Below are positions 1-5,500 of a stretch of DNA of 5,500 bases, one piece after another. This DNA is from an uncultured Bacteroidales bacterium (GTDB lineage: Bacteria; Bacteroidota; Bacteroidia; Bacteroidales; UBA932). The translations under genes and the position numbers were made by a program. The notes below the pieces were generated by a model. It saw only the letters and a list, made by a program, of their open reading frames with translations. It was not told the origin of the DNA and ran no database searches. Each line of letters begins with the position of its first letter. Position 1 is the stretch's first letter. Location: contig CAMKTW010000119.1 of assembly GCA_946415795.1 (NCBI GenBank), positions 1 to 5,500 of the forward strand, written 5' to 3'.

Positions 1-126
1 AACCGTATGATTCTGCGCGACGCCATGGTCCGCCACGGCTTCAAGACGCTTGACAGCGAGTGGTGGCACTTTACGTTAAAAGACGAGCCATACCCCGACA
101 CCTACTTTACTTTCCCGGTCCGATAG
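1..126 (+). CDS. D-alanyl-D-alanine dipeptidase (VanX/DdpX-like, peptidase M15D), C-terminal end only
   Basis: Frame 1 is open from the first base and stops at 124-126, giving the last 41 residues of a protein whose start lies outside the window. The fragment contains E-W-W-H-F (codons at 58-72), the signature of M15D zinc dipeptidases. In VanX the Glu is the catalytic base and the His is a zinc ligand. The tail, EPYPDTYFTFPV, resembles the end of chromosomal Bacteroidales members rather than the VanX of enterococcal resistance cassettes (recalled from the family, not searched). The family cleaves D-Ala-D-Ala dipeptide, in wall recycling or nutrient use. Nothing here suggests a vancomycin-resistance cluster. 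The other zinc ligands are out of view, so activity cannot be judged. Confidence 0.75.
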   Translation, partial: NRMILRDAMVRHGFKTLDSEWWHFTLKDEPYPDTYFTFPVR

Positions 127-222
127 GCATAGCGATGTGTTCTGGTTGCACTAATATTTTAGAATCCATTGGCGATTTCAGTAAAATACTTACCTCCGGC
201 GCGTTTTTTAAAAGAATTAGCA
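127..222 (+). promoter_or_regulatory. Gap holding the probable promoter and start region of the peptide/radical SAM operon
   Basis: This 96-base gap separates the dipeptidase from the peptide gene. It contains TATTTTAG at 155-162, which differs by one base from the Bacteroidetes -7 consensus TAnnTTTG, but no convincing TTTG -33 box sits at the right distance. Just before the ATG at 223 lies an A-rich stretch, TTAAAAGAATTAGCA (208-222), of the kind that serves as a ribosome site in this phylum in place of a strong Shine-Dalgarno. No hairpin terminator for the upstream gene was seen, so read-through is possible. Confidence 0.25.
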
Positions 223-489
223 ATGGAAAATAAGATTAACAAGTACGCATCTCCTGCAATCGAGATAATCTATTTCCGTTCAGAAGGCGTCATCTGCGGT
301 AGTCAGGGTACTCAATTACCTGGCGGTCACGGTTCAAGTACTGATGCACCTGCCTGCAGATACGGAATGTGGCAAAGATGCTCCGCCCCGCGGCGAAAAT
401 TATCACTGACTATACCATCTTCACGACGACGGACTGCAACGCCCGCTGCTTTTACTGCTTCGAGAAGAATGCTGCGCGGATACCTATGA
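223..489 (+). CDS. Small RiPP-precursor-like peptide, with a read-through tail
   Basis: The ATG at 223 follows an A-rich leader. A TTG at 169 is in frame but would add an unlikely extension. The 88-residue product begins like the short Bacteroidales peptides found beside radical SAM maturases: a KY-x-SP-x-IEII segment (residues 7-16), then S-E-G-V-I-C-G-S (residues 20-27) with one Cys, then a Gly-rich stretch, LPGGHGSS (32-39). From about residue 42 the character changes to Arg/Ser-rich sequence. From base 369 onward this is simply the maturase gene read in another frame. Such peptides normally stop at about 40-55 residues, so the tail is probably an artefact of a deletion that removed the stop codon and the start of the maturase. 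The role as maturase substrate is inferred from position and leader style only. Confidence 0.5.
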   Translation: MENKINKYASPAIEIIYFRSEGVICGSQGTQLPGGHGSSTDAPACRYGMWQRCSAPRRKLSLTIPSSRRRTATPAAFTASRRMLRGYL

Positions 490-1115
490 GTCCCGGGAGT
501 GCAGAAAAGACAGCCGGGTTCATAGCCGGGCACTGTGGCGGCAATGAGGTATCCATATCCTGGTTTGGCGGCGAGCCGTTGTACAATATGGAGGCAATAG
601 ATATAATCTGCCGCGGGCTCAGGGAGAGGGGGATTCCCTTCAACTCGAAGATTGTTTCCAACGGATATCTCTTTGACAGGGAAATCATCGGCAGGGCAAA
701 GGTGGATTGGGAGCTGAGAAGCGTACAGATAACCCTCGACGGTACGGAGGATGTCTATAACAAAGCAAAGGCGTACATATACAAAGGGGTGAACGCTTTC
801 AGAAGGGTAATCGGGAATATCCACCTTCTGCTGGATGCGGGCATAGCCGTGGATATCCGTCTGAACATCGATACCTATAACGCTGATAACCTGACTGCCT
901 TCAAAGAGGTGTATCCTGAAATCGAGGCGTGCGGCGACTGCCCTCTTTATCCCGATTGCTTCCGCCTTGTCAAATGCGACGAGTGCCGTAACTGCTTCCC
1001 GGAAAACAGAGCCGACTGGCTGAGCCAGATGCGATACGAGATGCGTTCTGCCTTCTATGGCCGGCGGAAGATAGTCAGCCCGAATGAAGCGATAACAGAT
1101 TCTAAGCTATGCTGA
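369..1115 (+). CDS. Radical SAM/SPASM peptide maturase, shortened (likely partly deleted)
   Basis: Radical SAM enzymes use a [4Fe-4S] cluster to make a 5'-deoxyadenosyl radical; SPASM members modify peptides. The cluster motif is C23-NAR-C27-FY-C30. WFGGEP (65-70) is the GGEP SAM-binding motif, and VQITLDGTEDVYN (119-131) is typical of the barrel. Family relatives, as recalled, are about 400-480 residues; this one has 248. About 80-100 N-terminal residues seem missing: homology starts nearly at the GTG, and TGA at 342-344 closes the frame upstream. Near residue 177 (base 899) the barrel passes straight into FKEVYPEIEACGDCPLYPDC, the end of a SPASM domain, so the last barrel strands and first SPASM cysteines are absent. 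C188, C191, C197, C203, C206 and C209 remain. ATG378 is an alternative start. It overlaps the next gene by 7 bases. The class is near certain; activity is doubtful. Confidence 0.85.
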   Translation: MAKMLRPAAKIITDYTIFTTTDCNARCFYCFEKNAARIPMSPGSAEKTAGFIAGHCGGNEVSISWFGGEPLYNMEAIDIICRGLRERGIPFNSKIVSNGYLFDREIIGRAKVDWELRSVQITLDGTEDVYNKAKAYIYKGVNAFRRVIGNIHLLLDAGIAVDIRLNIDTYNADNLTAFKEVYPEIEACGDCPLYPDCFRLVKCDECRNCFPENRADWLSQMRYEMRSAFYGRRKIVSPNEAITDSKLC

Positions 1116-1369
1116 AATATACCATTGAAATATCTCCTCTGGGGACAAGATATGTCGTAGCCGCGAAGGATCCCGGCAAGGGGACAGTCGAACAGGTTTT
1201 CACCTTGAACGAAACCGCAGCCAATATGCTCAGGTTATTCTCCGAAGGGCTGGACGCAGAGGCCGTCGCCGGGCACATCGCCAGTGATTACGAAGCCCCC
1301 GTAGATATTGTCAGACGGGATGTGGATGCGTTCTGGAAAATCATTGCAAGCAAAGGTCTTACTGTATGA
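1109..1369 (+). CDS. PqqD-like RiPP recognition element protein
   Basis: This 86-residue protein has the usual length and layout of stand-alone PqqD-family proteins. An N-terminal beta part (TIEISPLGTRYVVAA) is followed by LNETAANMLRLFSEGLDAEAVAGHI (residues 33-57), the typical 'LNETA..L..L..G.....V...I' core, and then a helical end with DIVRRDVDAFW (67-77). Proteins of this fold bind the leader of a precursor peptide and present it to the radical SAM enzyme. The ATG lies inside the end of the maturase gene (ATGCTGA overlap, 1109-1115), so translation is probably coupled and the two proteins made together. Unlike the maturase, this gene looks full-length. It acts in the cytoplasm. The family call is firm; the actual peptide partner is inferred to be the peptide at 223. 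Confidence 0.85.
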   Translation: MLKYTIEISPLGTRYVVAAKDPGKGTVEQVFTLNETAANMLRLFSEGLDAEAVAGHIASDYEAPVDIVRRDVDAFWKIIASKGLTV

Positions 1370-2319
1370 AAGCCAACAGAACATTTTTACAGGGCGCCAT
1401 AATTATTATATTGCTTTGCATGAGCGCCTGCGACAATAAGGATAAAGAGGTGATCCCTGAAGCCCCTGATTATGCAAATTCCGCTATGTGGATAACGGAG
1501 GATATGGATCCGGACGGGACAGGGGCCGACATTTTCTACGTGGTATCTACCTGGGAGAAAGATTGGACAGACGAGAAAGGGAACACTATCCATTACGCCG
1601 ATGTCTGGAATCCAAGACACTGCGAGCGTATGGCCATAGAGATGAACAAAGCTGCTGACTATATGGCTCCCGGCAACCGCTATTGGGCGCCCTACTACCG
1701 CCACGCAACCATTGAGGCATTCCTGACCCGGGACGAGGAAATAATCCAGGAACGCACGAGATTGGCCATGAAGGATGTCTGCGATGCCTTTGACTGTTTC
1801 TTGAAGCAGCGCGAATCCGGCCGGCCACTGATAATCGCCGGATTCAGCCAGGGCGGCATGGCGGTGGTGGAACTGCTCAAATACATGGACGACACCACCT
1901 ACAGCCAGCTGGCGGCGGCGTATGTGCTCGGATACAAAGTCACAGACGAAGACCTTTCCACCTGCGACCATATCAAGCCGGCCCAAGGGGCAAACGATAT
2001 CGGCGTAACCATTTGCTACAACACCGTCAAGAATGTGAAATACGTCAACCCCGTCATTGCATCCACCAGTATCGCCATAAACCCCGTGAACTGGGTCACA
2101 GATGCAACCCCAGCAGTGCTTCACGACACCATCACCGTTACCCTTTCACCCGAATACCACGTCCTGGTGGTAGAAGGCTATGACGGAGCCGAATATCCAC
2201 CATTCGCCAACTTTATCAACGTAGGCGACATACACAGCTGCGAGCCCTGGCTCTACAGCGAATGCCTGCAGGAAAATATGGCTCTCCGCGCCGGTGTCTG
2301 GCGGGCTGCGAACTTATAG
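1366..2319 (+). CDS. DUF3089-type alpha/beta-hydrolase lipoprotein
   Basis: The ATG overlaps the stop of the PqqD-like gene by 4 bases (ATGA), and AAAGG at 1352-1356 may help initiation. The 317-residue product has a lipoprotein signal: Lys/Arg at the start, a hydrophobic run (residues 11-19) and a lipobox ending in Cys22 (MSAC). The following DNKDKE is charged and could act as a Bacteroidetes surface-export signal, but this is uncertain. The mature part has a nucleophile elbow, GFSQGG, with Ser161, and upstream WNPRH...RYWAPYYRHATIEAF, resembling the DUF3089 family of alpha/beta-hydrolases. His290 in GDIHSCEPW is the best candidate for the catalytic His; the acid residue could not be fixed. 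The substrate is unknown; an ester, thioester or amide is possible. Coupling to the RiPP genes hints at a role on the exported peptide but proves nothing. Confidence 0.75.
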   Translation: MKANRTFLQGAIIIILLCMSACDNKDKEVIPEAPDYANSAMWITEDMDPDGTGADIFYVVSTWEKDWTDEKGNTIHYADVWNPRHCERMAIEMNKAADYMAPGNRYWAPYYRHATIEAFLTRDEEIIQERTRLAMKDVCDAFDCFLKQRESGRPLIIAGFSQGGMAVVELLKYMDDTTYSQLAAAYVLGYKVTDEDLSTCDHIKPAQGANDIGVTICYNTVKNVKYVNPVIASTSIAINPVNWVTDATPAVLHDTITVTLSPEYHVLVVEGYDGAEYPPFANFINVGDIHSCEPWLYSECLQENMALRAGVWRAANL

Positions 2320-2322
2320 ACA

Positions 2323-2880
2323 ATGGCAGGCAACGACAAAAAGAATCGACATCTGCAAATGGAGACTGAACGGATATTGCTCAGGCCGTGGTTAGAGAGC
2401 GACGCTCCGGCCCTGTTCAAATATGCTTCCAACCCGGTTGTGGGTCAGAGGGCAGGCTGGCCACCGCACAAAAGCGTGGAGGAGAGCCAGACAATCATAC
2501 GGACACTGTTTCACAACGACTCCACTTGGGCCATCATTCTCAAGGAGACGGGGGAGGCTGTCGGTGCTATTGGTTACGGCCCATCCTGCGACTGTAACCT
2601 CCCTGCACTTGAAAACGAGCCTGTCACAGGCTATTGGATCGGCCAGCCATACTGGAACAGGGGCATCTGCACCGAGGCGATGCATCTGATGATACAACAC
2701 ATCCTCACCACCACAGACATCCCGTCTCTTGTCAGCGGCCACTTCATAGACAATCCTGCTTCTGGCCGTGTAATGGAAAAATGCGGATTCATTCCCACTG
2801 GAGAGACCTGCGTTGACCCGAGCCAGGGGAGAGACACACCGATAAGAGTTCTGCGGCTGAAACTAAGGAATCAGGAATAA
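2323..2880 (+). CDS. GNAT acetyltransferase, RimJ/RimL-like (Acetyltransf_3)
   Basis: The 185-residue product matches the RimJ/RimL branch of GNAT N-acetyltransferases. METERILLRPW (residues 13-23) is the usual opening. IGQPYWNRGICTEAM (106-120) is the acetyl-CoA pyrophosphate-binding motif (W-x-RG-x-x-TEA), and NPASGRVMEKCGF (144-156) is the conserved end of the fold. The reading frame begins 3 bases after the lipoprotein stop. The ATG at 2359 (Met13) fits the family start better than the ATG at 2323, and neither has a strong ribosome site, so the first 12 residues are uncertain. Members acetylate protein N-termini, amino groups of small molecules, or antibiotics; the target cannot be told from sequence. 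It probably shares the transcript of its neighbours. It looks intact. Confidence 0.88.
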   Translation: MAGNDKKNRHLQMETERILLRPWLESDAPALFKYASNPVVGQRAGWPPHKSVEESQTIIRTLFHNDSTWAIILKETGEAVGAIGYGPSCDCNLPALENEPVTGYWIGQPYWNRGICTEAMHLMIQHILTTTDIPSLVSGHFIDNPASGRVMEKCGFIPTGETCVDPSQGRDTPIRVLRLKLRNQE

Positions 2881-2888
2881 TAGAGCAT

Positions 2889-3572
2889 ATGAGAGGAGAG
2901 TCGGAACTGCTTGCATACGAGACGGGAAGCGGCGTGGAGGCTTTCTCTACGAGGCGGCAATCCGAGATGCCCTACCCAGTGATTCAGGGGCACCAGGTAC
3001 ACGACTGCAAGGTGGCCGTCATCGGCCGCCCAGATCTTACGCGAGAAGATCTTGAAGGCTACGATGCGTTTATTACTGCGCTGCCGGGCGTCGCTATAGG
3101 TGTAAGGACCGCAGACTGCGTACCGGTACTTCTGTTTGACCCGGTACGGAAGGTCGTTGCAGCCGTGCATGCCGGCTGGAAGGGAACCGTCTTGCATATC
3201 GTCACAAAGGCCATTGAGGTTATGTCGGAGCAGTTCGGATGCGCAGCAGAAGATATGCGCGGAATAATCGGCCCATCCATCGGCCCGGACAGTTTCCAGG
3301 TGGGAGAAGAGGTTGTGGAGCGGTTCTCCGCGGCCGGCTTCCCAATGGAGCGGATATGGTCGTTCCGGGGTCCGGTCACCGGCGTTGCGATGTCGGGCGG
3401 ACATCACATCGACCTCTGGAGTGCCAACCGATGGCTGCTGGAGAAGGCAGGGGTGAAGCCCGCCGACATCCAGCTATGCGGCATCGACACCTTCACAGAC
3501 GCCACATTCTTCTCCGCCCGACGCGAAGGCACTCATTGCGGCCGCATCATCAACGCGATACGATTATTATAA
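2889..3572 (+). CDS. pgeF: Peptidoglycan editing factor PgeF / YfiH-like 'laccase domain' protein
   Basis: The three metal-site motifs of the YfiH/DUF152 family are present in order: QVHD (His38), TADCVPVLL (Cys77) and AVHAGWKGT (His94). IGPSIGP (residues 127-133) and FFSARREG...CGR (207-219) complete the signature. In E. coli PgeF removes wrongly incorporated L-Ser from UDP-MurNAc peptide precursors; other members act on purine nucleosides (LACC1/FAMIN). At 227 residues it is a little short: between AFSTRR (18-23) and HQVHD (35-39) it lacks the usual 'PY.S.N.....GD....NR' segment, perhaps a trait of a Bacteroidales subgroup. The normally conserved Cys of the C-terminal 'CT(Y/F)T' motif is Asp200 here (GIDTFTD), with Cys197 three residues earlier. 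It starts 8 bases after the acetyltransferase stop and is last in the operon. The family is certain; the exact substrate is not. Confidence 0.9.
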   Translation: MRGESELLAYETGSGVEAFSTRRQSEMPYPVIQGHQVHDCKVAVIGRPDLTREDLEGYDAFITALPGVAIGVRTADCVPVLLFDPVRKVVAAVHAGWKGTVLHIVTKAIEVMSEQFGCAAEDMRGIIGPSIGPDSFQVGEEVVERFSAAGFPMERIWSFRGPVTGVAMSGGHHIDLWSANRWLLEKAGVKPADIQLCGIDTFTDATFFSARREGTHCGRIINAIRLL

Positions 3573-3646
3573 GCATCGTTATTTCTTCCACCGTTTGGCA
3601 TCGGGAAGAAACTGCGCATCATCTGCCTGTATTCTTCCTTTGTCAT
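3533..3646 (-). CDS. Possible 37-residue reading frame downstream of the metallopeptidase
   Basis: On the minus strand an ATG (3646-3644) overlaps the metallopeptidase stop as ATGA and opens a 37-codon frame ending at TGA (3535-3533). The product starts MTKEEYRQMMRSFFPMPNGG, has no recognised domain, and its last third lies antisense to the end of pgeF. The start-stop overlap copies true operon junctions, but the frame is short, contains the stem-loop, and could be chance or the leftover beginning of a gene cut away. Nothing supports a function. Confidence 0.15.
   Translation of the reverse strand: MTKEEYRQMMRSFFPMPNGGRNNDAYNNRIALMMRPQ
3582..3611. terminator. Stem-loop between convergent genes, possible bidirectional terminator
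   Basis: TTTCTTCC (3582-3589) and GGAAGAAA (3604-3611) form a perfect 8-base-pair stem with a 14-base loop, in the gap between the pgeF stop and the metallopeptidase stop. The position suits a shared terminator, and the A/T-rich arm ends resemble one from either side. Neither direction has a clear run of Us after the stem and the GC content is low, so it may be weak or a chance repeat. Confidence 0.35.
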
Positions 3647-5500
3647 CGGTTATCAGTATTATTCAAAGCCGCAGACGCCGCTTCAAGCAACGGCCGGGTT
3701 GAGACTTCGCTGCCAACGGCGTTCCGCATCCAAAGCTGCGGGGTCAGGCGGCCGGCGGAATAGATGCGCTCTATCTCTGCTGCCACCGGTTTCCCCTTCA
3801 GCTGCTGCTCCAGCTGGAACTCGATTATGTGGCCGTACGGATAATTTGCCAGATACAGCGGCACGTCAATCATATGGCTGTATATGGCCAGGATGGGAGA
3901 ATTATCCTCTCCGAGATACTGTGCGTAATACTTGTTCCACACTTCCTGCGCAGTCTTGATAACCTGCTCTTTGAGTTGTGCCGCCGTAGCATCAGGATGA
4001 TCGTAGAGCCAGCGCCAGCTGTACATATCCACAAGAGCCACACCCATAATTTCGTAGCAGCTCCAGAAGATGTCCAGCGTGAACATCGAATCGCCGGAGG
4101 GATCGTCGTCAGCATAGCCAAGGAAGTCAAGGTCGCGGACCTGGAACACAAATGCAAGCGCCTCCGTAAAGGCCGTGTTTGGCACACCCCTCATTATGTA
4201 GTGATCGACATCGTGGAGGGTGATGGTCTGCTCAACATTGTGGCCGAACTCATGCACGGCGATATTGTAACCCTTGTAGTCCATCCCGTCTTTGCCAATC
4301 CGGGTCCGCAATCGGGCGTTGTCGCTGTGCATAGCCGACTCCCAGGCGTGACCGGCACCTCGTGACGGATCGACTGTTATGTGTGAACAGATGAAATCGC
4401 TCTTCTGCTGGCTGAAACCCAACTGTTTCAGGATCAAAGGCATACCTTTAGTGGCAAACGCCTCGCGATCTGGATAAAGCTTGCGAGTCTGCTCTGACAA
4501 GTCATCTTCGTTAATCGTGCTCCGGCTCTTGAAACCGTCATACCAGATATCGAACGGCTCAAGTTTGCGTCCCATCCGCCGCTCAATGAGTTTTGCCACC
4601 TCCCCTACCTCGGGCGAACTGCAGAAATCATCGAACAGCTTCTCTATTTCATCGAAACTTACCTCCATATCCCCTTCAAAGGCGCGGGCGATTGCGGTTG
4701 GATAGCGCGGATTATAACGGTCCAGTTGCCGCATAGCATTGAAATTATCCAGGAAATACTGGTAGCGGGTATCCGGTTCGGAGTCGGCATCGACCTCCTT
4801 GCCATCTTTGGATACTGCGTTAGAGTAAGGATTCCAGTCATACTCCGGGTTGTTGATGACACACTGCGGGATGCTCTGGTCAATGATGCGGCGCATCACC
4901 TGATAAATCATACGCTGCTTTGCCAACCCCTCCTCACCTTCGTTATAGTGGGTTTTAAGCTCATCCCTCAGCCCCCAGTGGCTGATGAGGGATATGTCGG
5001 GGAAGATATGCCCGCCATTTCCGTCCAGCAGATGCCCCATCTGGATGTTGTAGCTGGCGATGTAACTGTCAGCTGCAGAGAGCTGCGCCGACAGCATCTG
5101 GAGACAATCTGCCGGCACTCTGGCGGTGAAAACGTCACCCAGGCGGGCATAGGCCCACTCCTGGCGGCTCCAGTCCTTACCCAGGGTATTTTTCTCCTCC
5201 AGAGAATAGAAGGGAAAGTTCAGCACTACGATAAAGGCGATTTTCTGCTGGAACATATCGTCGTTGAAGTGTGCGGACGGGCTGTAGGCGCCAAACAGTT
5301 CGTCCAGGGGGGTCGGAAGCGGGCCTTCCACGTGGATGGGCAGGTTAAGGTCCACGGTCATCTTGTTGAAGCAGCCCCACAGGCTCTCAAAATTCTGCTC
5401 CAGCTGCGCAGCCATACGCGCCAGTTCGCAGGGGTCCGCCACAAAATTCTCCGTGCAGAAGGTCTCAAACTCAGCGGGAGTTCCGTCCGCCGCAGTCCAT
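3643..5500 (-). CDS. M3-like zinc metallopeptidase (HEFGH), N-terminus outside the window
   Basis: The minus-strand frame stops at 3643-3645 and stays open to the window edge, giving 618 visible residues. A GTG at 5442 is only an internal codon: the frame continues upstream without a stop, so the true start lies beyond 5500. The catalytic site is H-E-F-G-H-N (bases 4237-4254, about visible residue 416), with a likely third zinc ligand Glu in NTAFTEALAF (codon 4162-4164), 26 residues after the second His. This HExxH-x(~25)-E layout fits gluzincins close to peptidase family M3 (oligopeptidases). The rest is mostly acidic, helical-looking sequence; YPYGHIIEFQLEQQL near the C-terminus also recalls this fold. 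The substrate is unknown. Cell location cannot be judged without the N-terminus. The visible part shows no frameshift. Metallopeptidase: very likely; M3 membership: probable. Confidence 0.8.
   Translation of the reverse strand, partial: WTAADGTPAEFETFCTENFVADPCELARMAAQLEQNFESLWGCFNKMTVDLNLPIHVEGPLPTPLDELFGAYSPSAHFNDDMFQQKIAFIVVLNFPFYSLEEKNTLGKDWSRQEWAYARLGDVFTARVPADCLQMLSAQLSAADSYIASYNIQMGHLLDGNGGHIFPDISLISHWGLRDELKTHYNEGEEGLAKQRMIYQVMRRIIDQSIPQCVINNPEYDWNPYSNAVSKDGKEVDADSEPDTRYQYFLDNFNAMRQLDRYNPRYPTAIARAFEGDMEVSFDEIEKLFDDFCSSPEVGEVAKLIERRMGRKLEPFDIWYDGFKSRSTINEDDLSEQTRKLYPDREAFATKGMPLILKQLGFSQQKSDFICSHITVDPSRGAGHAWESAMHSDNARLRTRIGKDGMDYKGYNIAVHEFGHNVEQTITLHDVDHYIMRGVPNTAFTEALAFVFQVRDLDFLGYADDDPSGDSMFTLDIFWSCYEIMGVALVDMYSWRWLYDHPDATAAQLKEQVIKTAQEVWNKYYAQYLGEDNSPILAIYSHMIDVPLYLANYPYGHIIEFQLEQQLKGKPVAAEIERIYSAGRLTPQLWMRNAVGSEVSTRPLLEAASAALNNTDNR

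Noticed and set aside
1..126. Possible vancomycin-resistance vanX gene
   Set aside because: Only the VanX-like C-terminus is visible, and no vanA/vanH ligase or dehydrogenase or VanRS regulators are present. Chromosomal housekeeping homologs are common in Bacteroidales.
344..409. 21-codon plus-strand frame (starts MHLPADTECGK) in the third frame, considered as the true end of the precursor peptide after a one-base slip
   Set aside because: It needs an unproved frameshift, and its sequence overlaps maturase coding sequence. The deletion-junction explanation covers the same data.
327..824. Minus-strand frame of 165 codons across the peptide and the maturase start
   Set aside because: It overlaps the clearly real radical SAM motif region on the other strand and shows no domain of its own.
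1387..2124. Long open minus-strand frame (245 codons) antisense to the lipoprotein gene
   Set aside because: The product has no recognisable motif and low-complexity, Cys/Gly/Val-rich composition, while the plus-strand frame has a signal peptide, a nucleophile elbow and proper gene junctions. It is a shadow frame.
3032..3052. Perfect 7-base inverted repeat AGATCTT / AAGATCT with a 7-base spacer
   Set aside because: It lies inside pgeF, where the repeated Asp-Leu codons of PDLTREDLEG explain it. No sign of an operator.
5440..5442. GTG as the start of the metallopeptidase
   Set aside because: The frame continues upstream without a stop to the window edge with plausible coding sequence (for example EFETFCTENF), so this is an internal Val codon.

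Overview
The window looks like a chromosomal segment of a gut-type Bacteroidales bacterium. Base composition is moderate, starts have weak or A-rich ribosome sites, and there is a short KY-x-SP-x-IEII leader-type peptide next to a radical SAM/PqqD pair, an arrangement familiar from that order. This placement is inference from gene content. No RNA genes, CRISPR arrays, insertion sequences or tRNA-like folds were seen.

Layout: positions 1-126 are the C-terminus of a VanX/DdpX-like D-Ala-D-Ala dipeptidase. A roughly 100-base gap follows. A compact plus-strand run then reads: small RiPP-precursor-like peptide (223), radical SAM/SPASM peptide maturase (369-1115), PqqD-like RiPP recognition protein (1109-1369), DUF3089-type alpha/beta-hydrolase lipoprotein (1366-2319), RimJ/RimL-type GNAT acetyltransferase (2323-2880), and PgeF/YfiH-type peptidoglycan-editing hydrolase of the 'laccase domain' family (2889-3572). 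The overlaps (7 and 4 bases) and gaps of 3 and 8 bases suggest one transcription unit. From the far end, a large M3-like HEFGH zinc metallopeptidase (3643 to beyond 5500, minus strand) converges on it. The 70-base gap between them holds a stem-loop and possibly a tiny reading frame.

The most interesting part is the small peptide-modification cassette at 223-1369. The peptide, maturase and PqqD partner are the usual parts of a radical SAM RiPP pathway, but the maturase is much shorter than its relatives. It begins almost at the radical SAM cysteine motif, and near residue 177 it jumps from the end of the radical SAM barrel straight into the last part of the SPASM domain. The peptide reading frame has no stop where its core should end and runs on, out of frame, over the maturase start. 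The simplest reading is a RiPP locus shortened by deletions while its reading frames and translational coupling were kept. A genuinely minimal maturase, or an assembly error, remains possible. The coupled hydrolase lipoprotein may be a co-opted accessory gene or simply the next gene in the operon.
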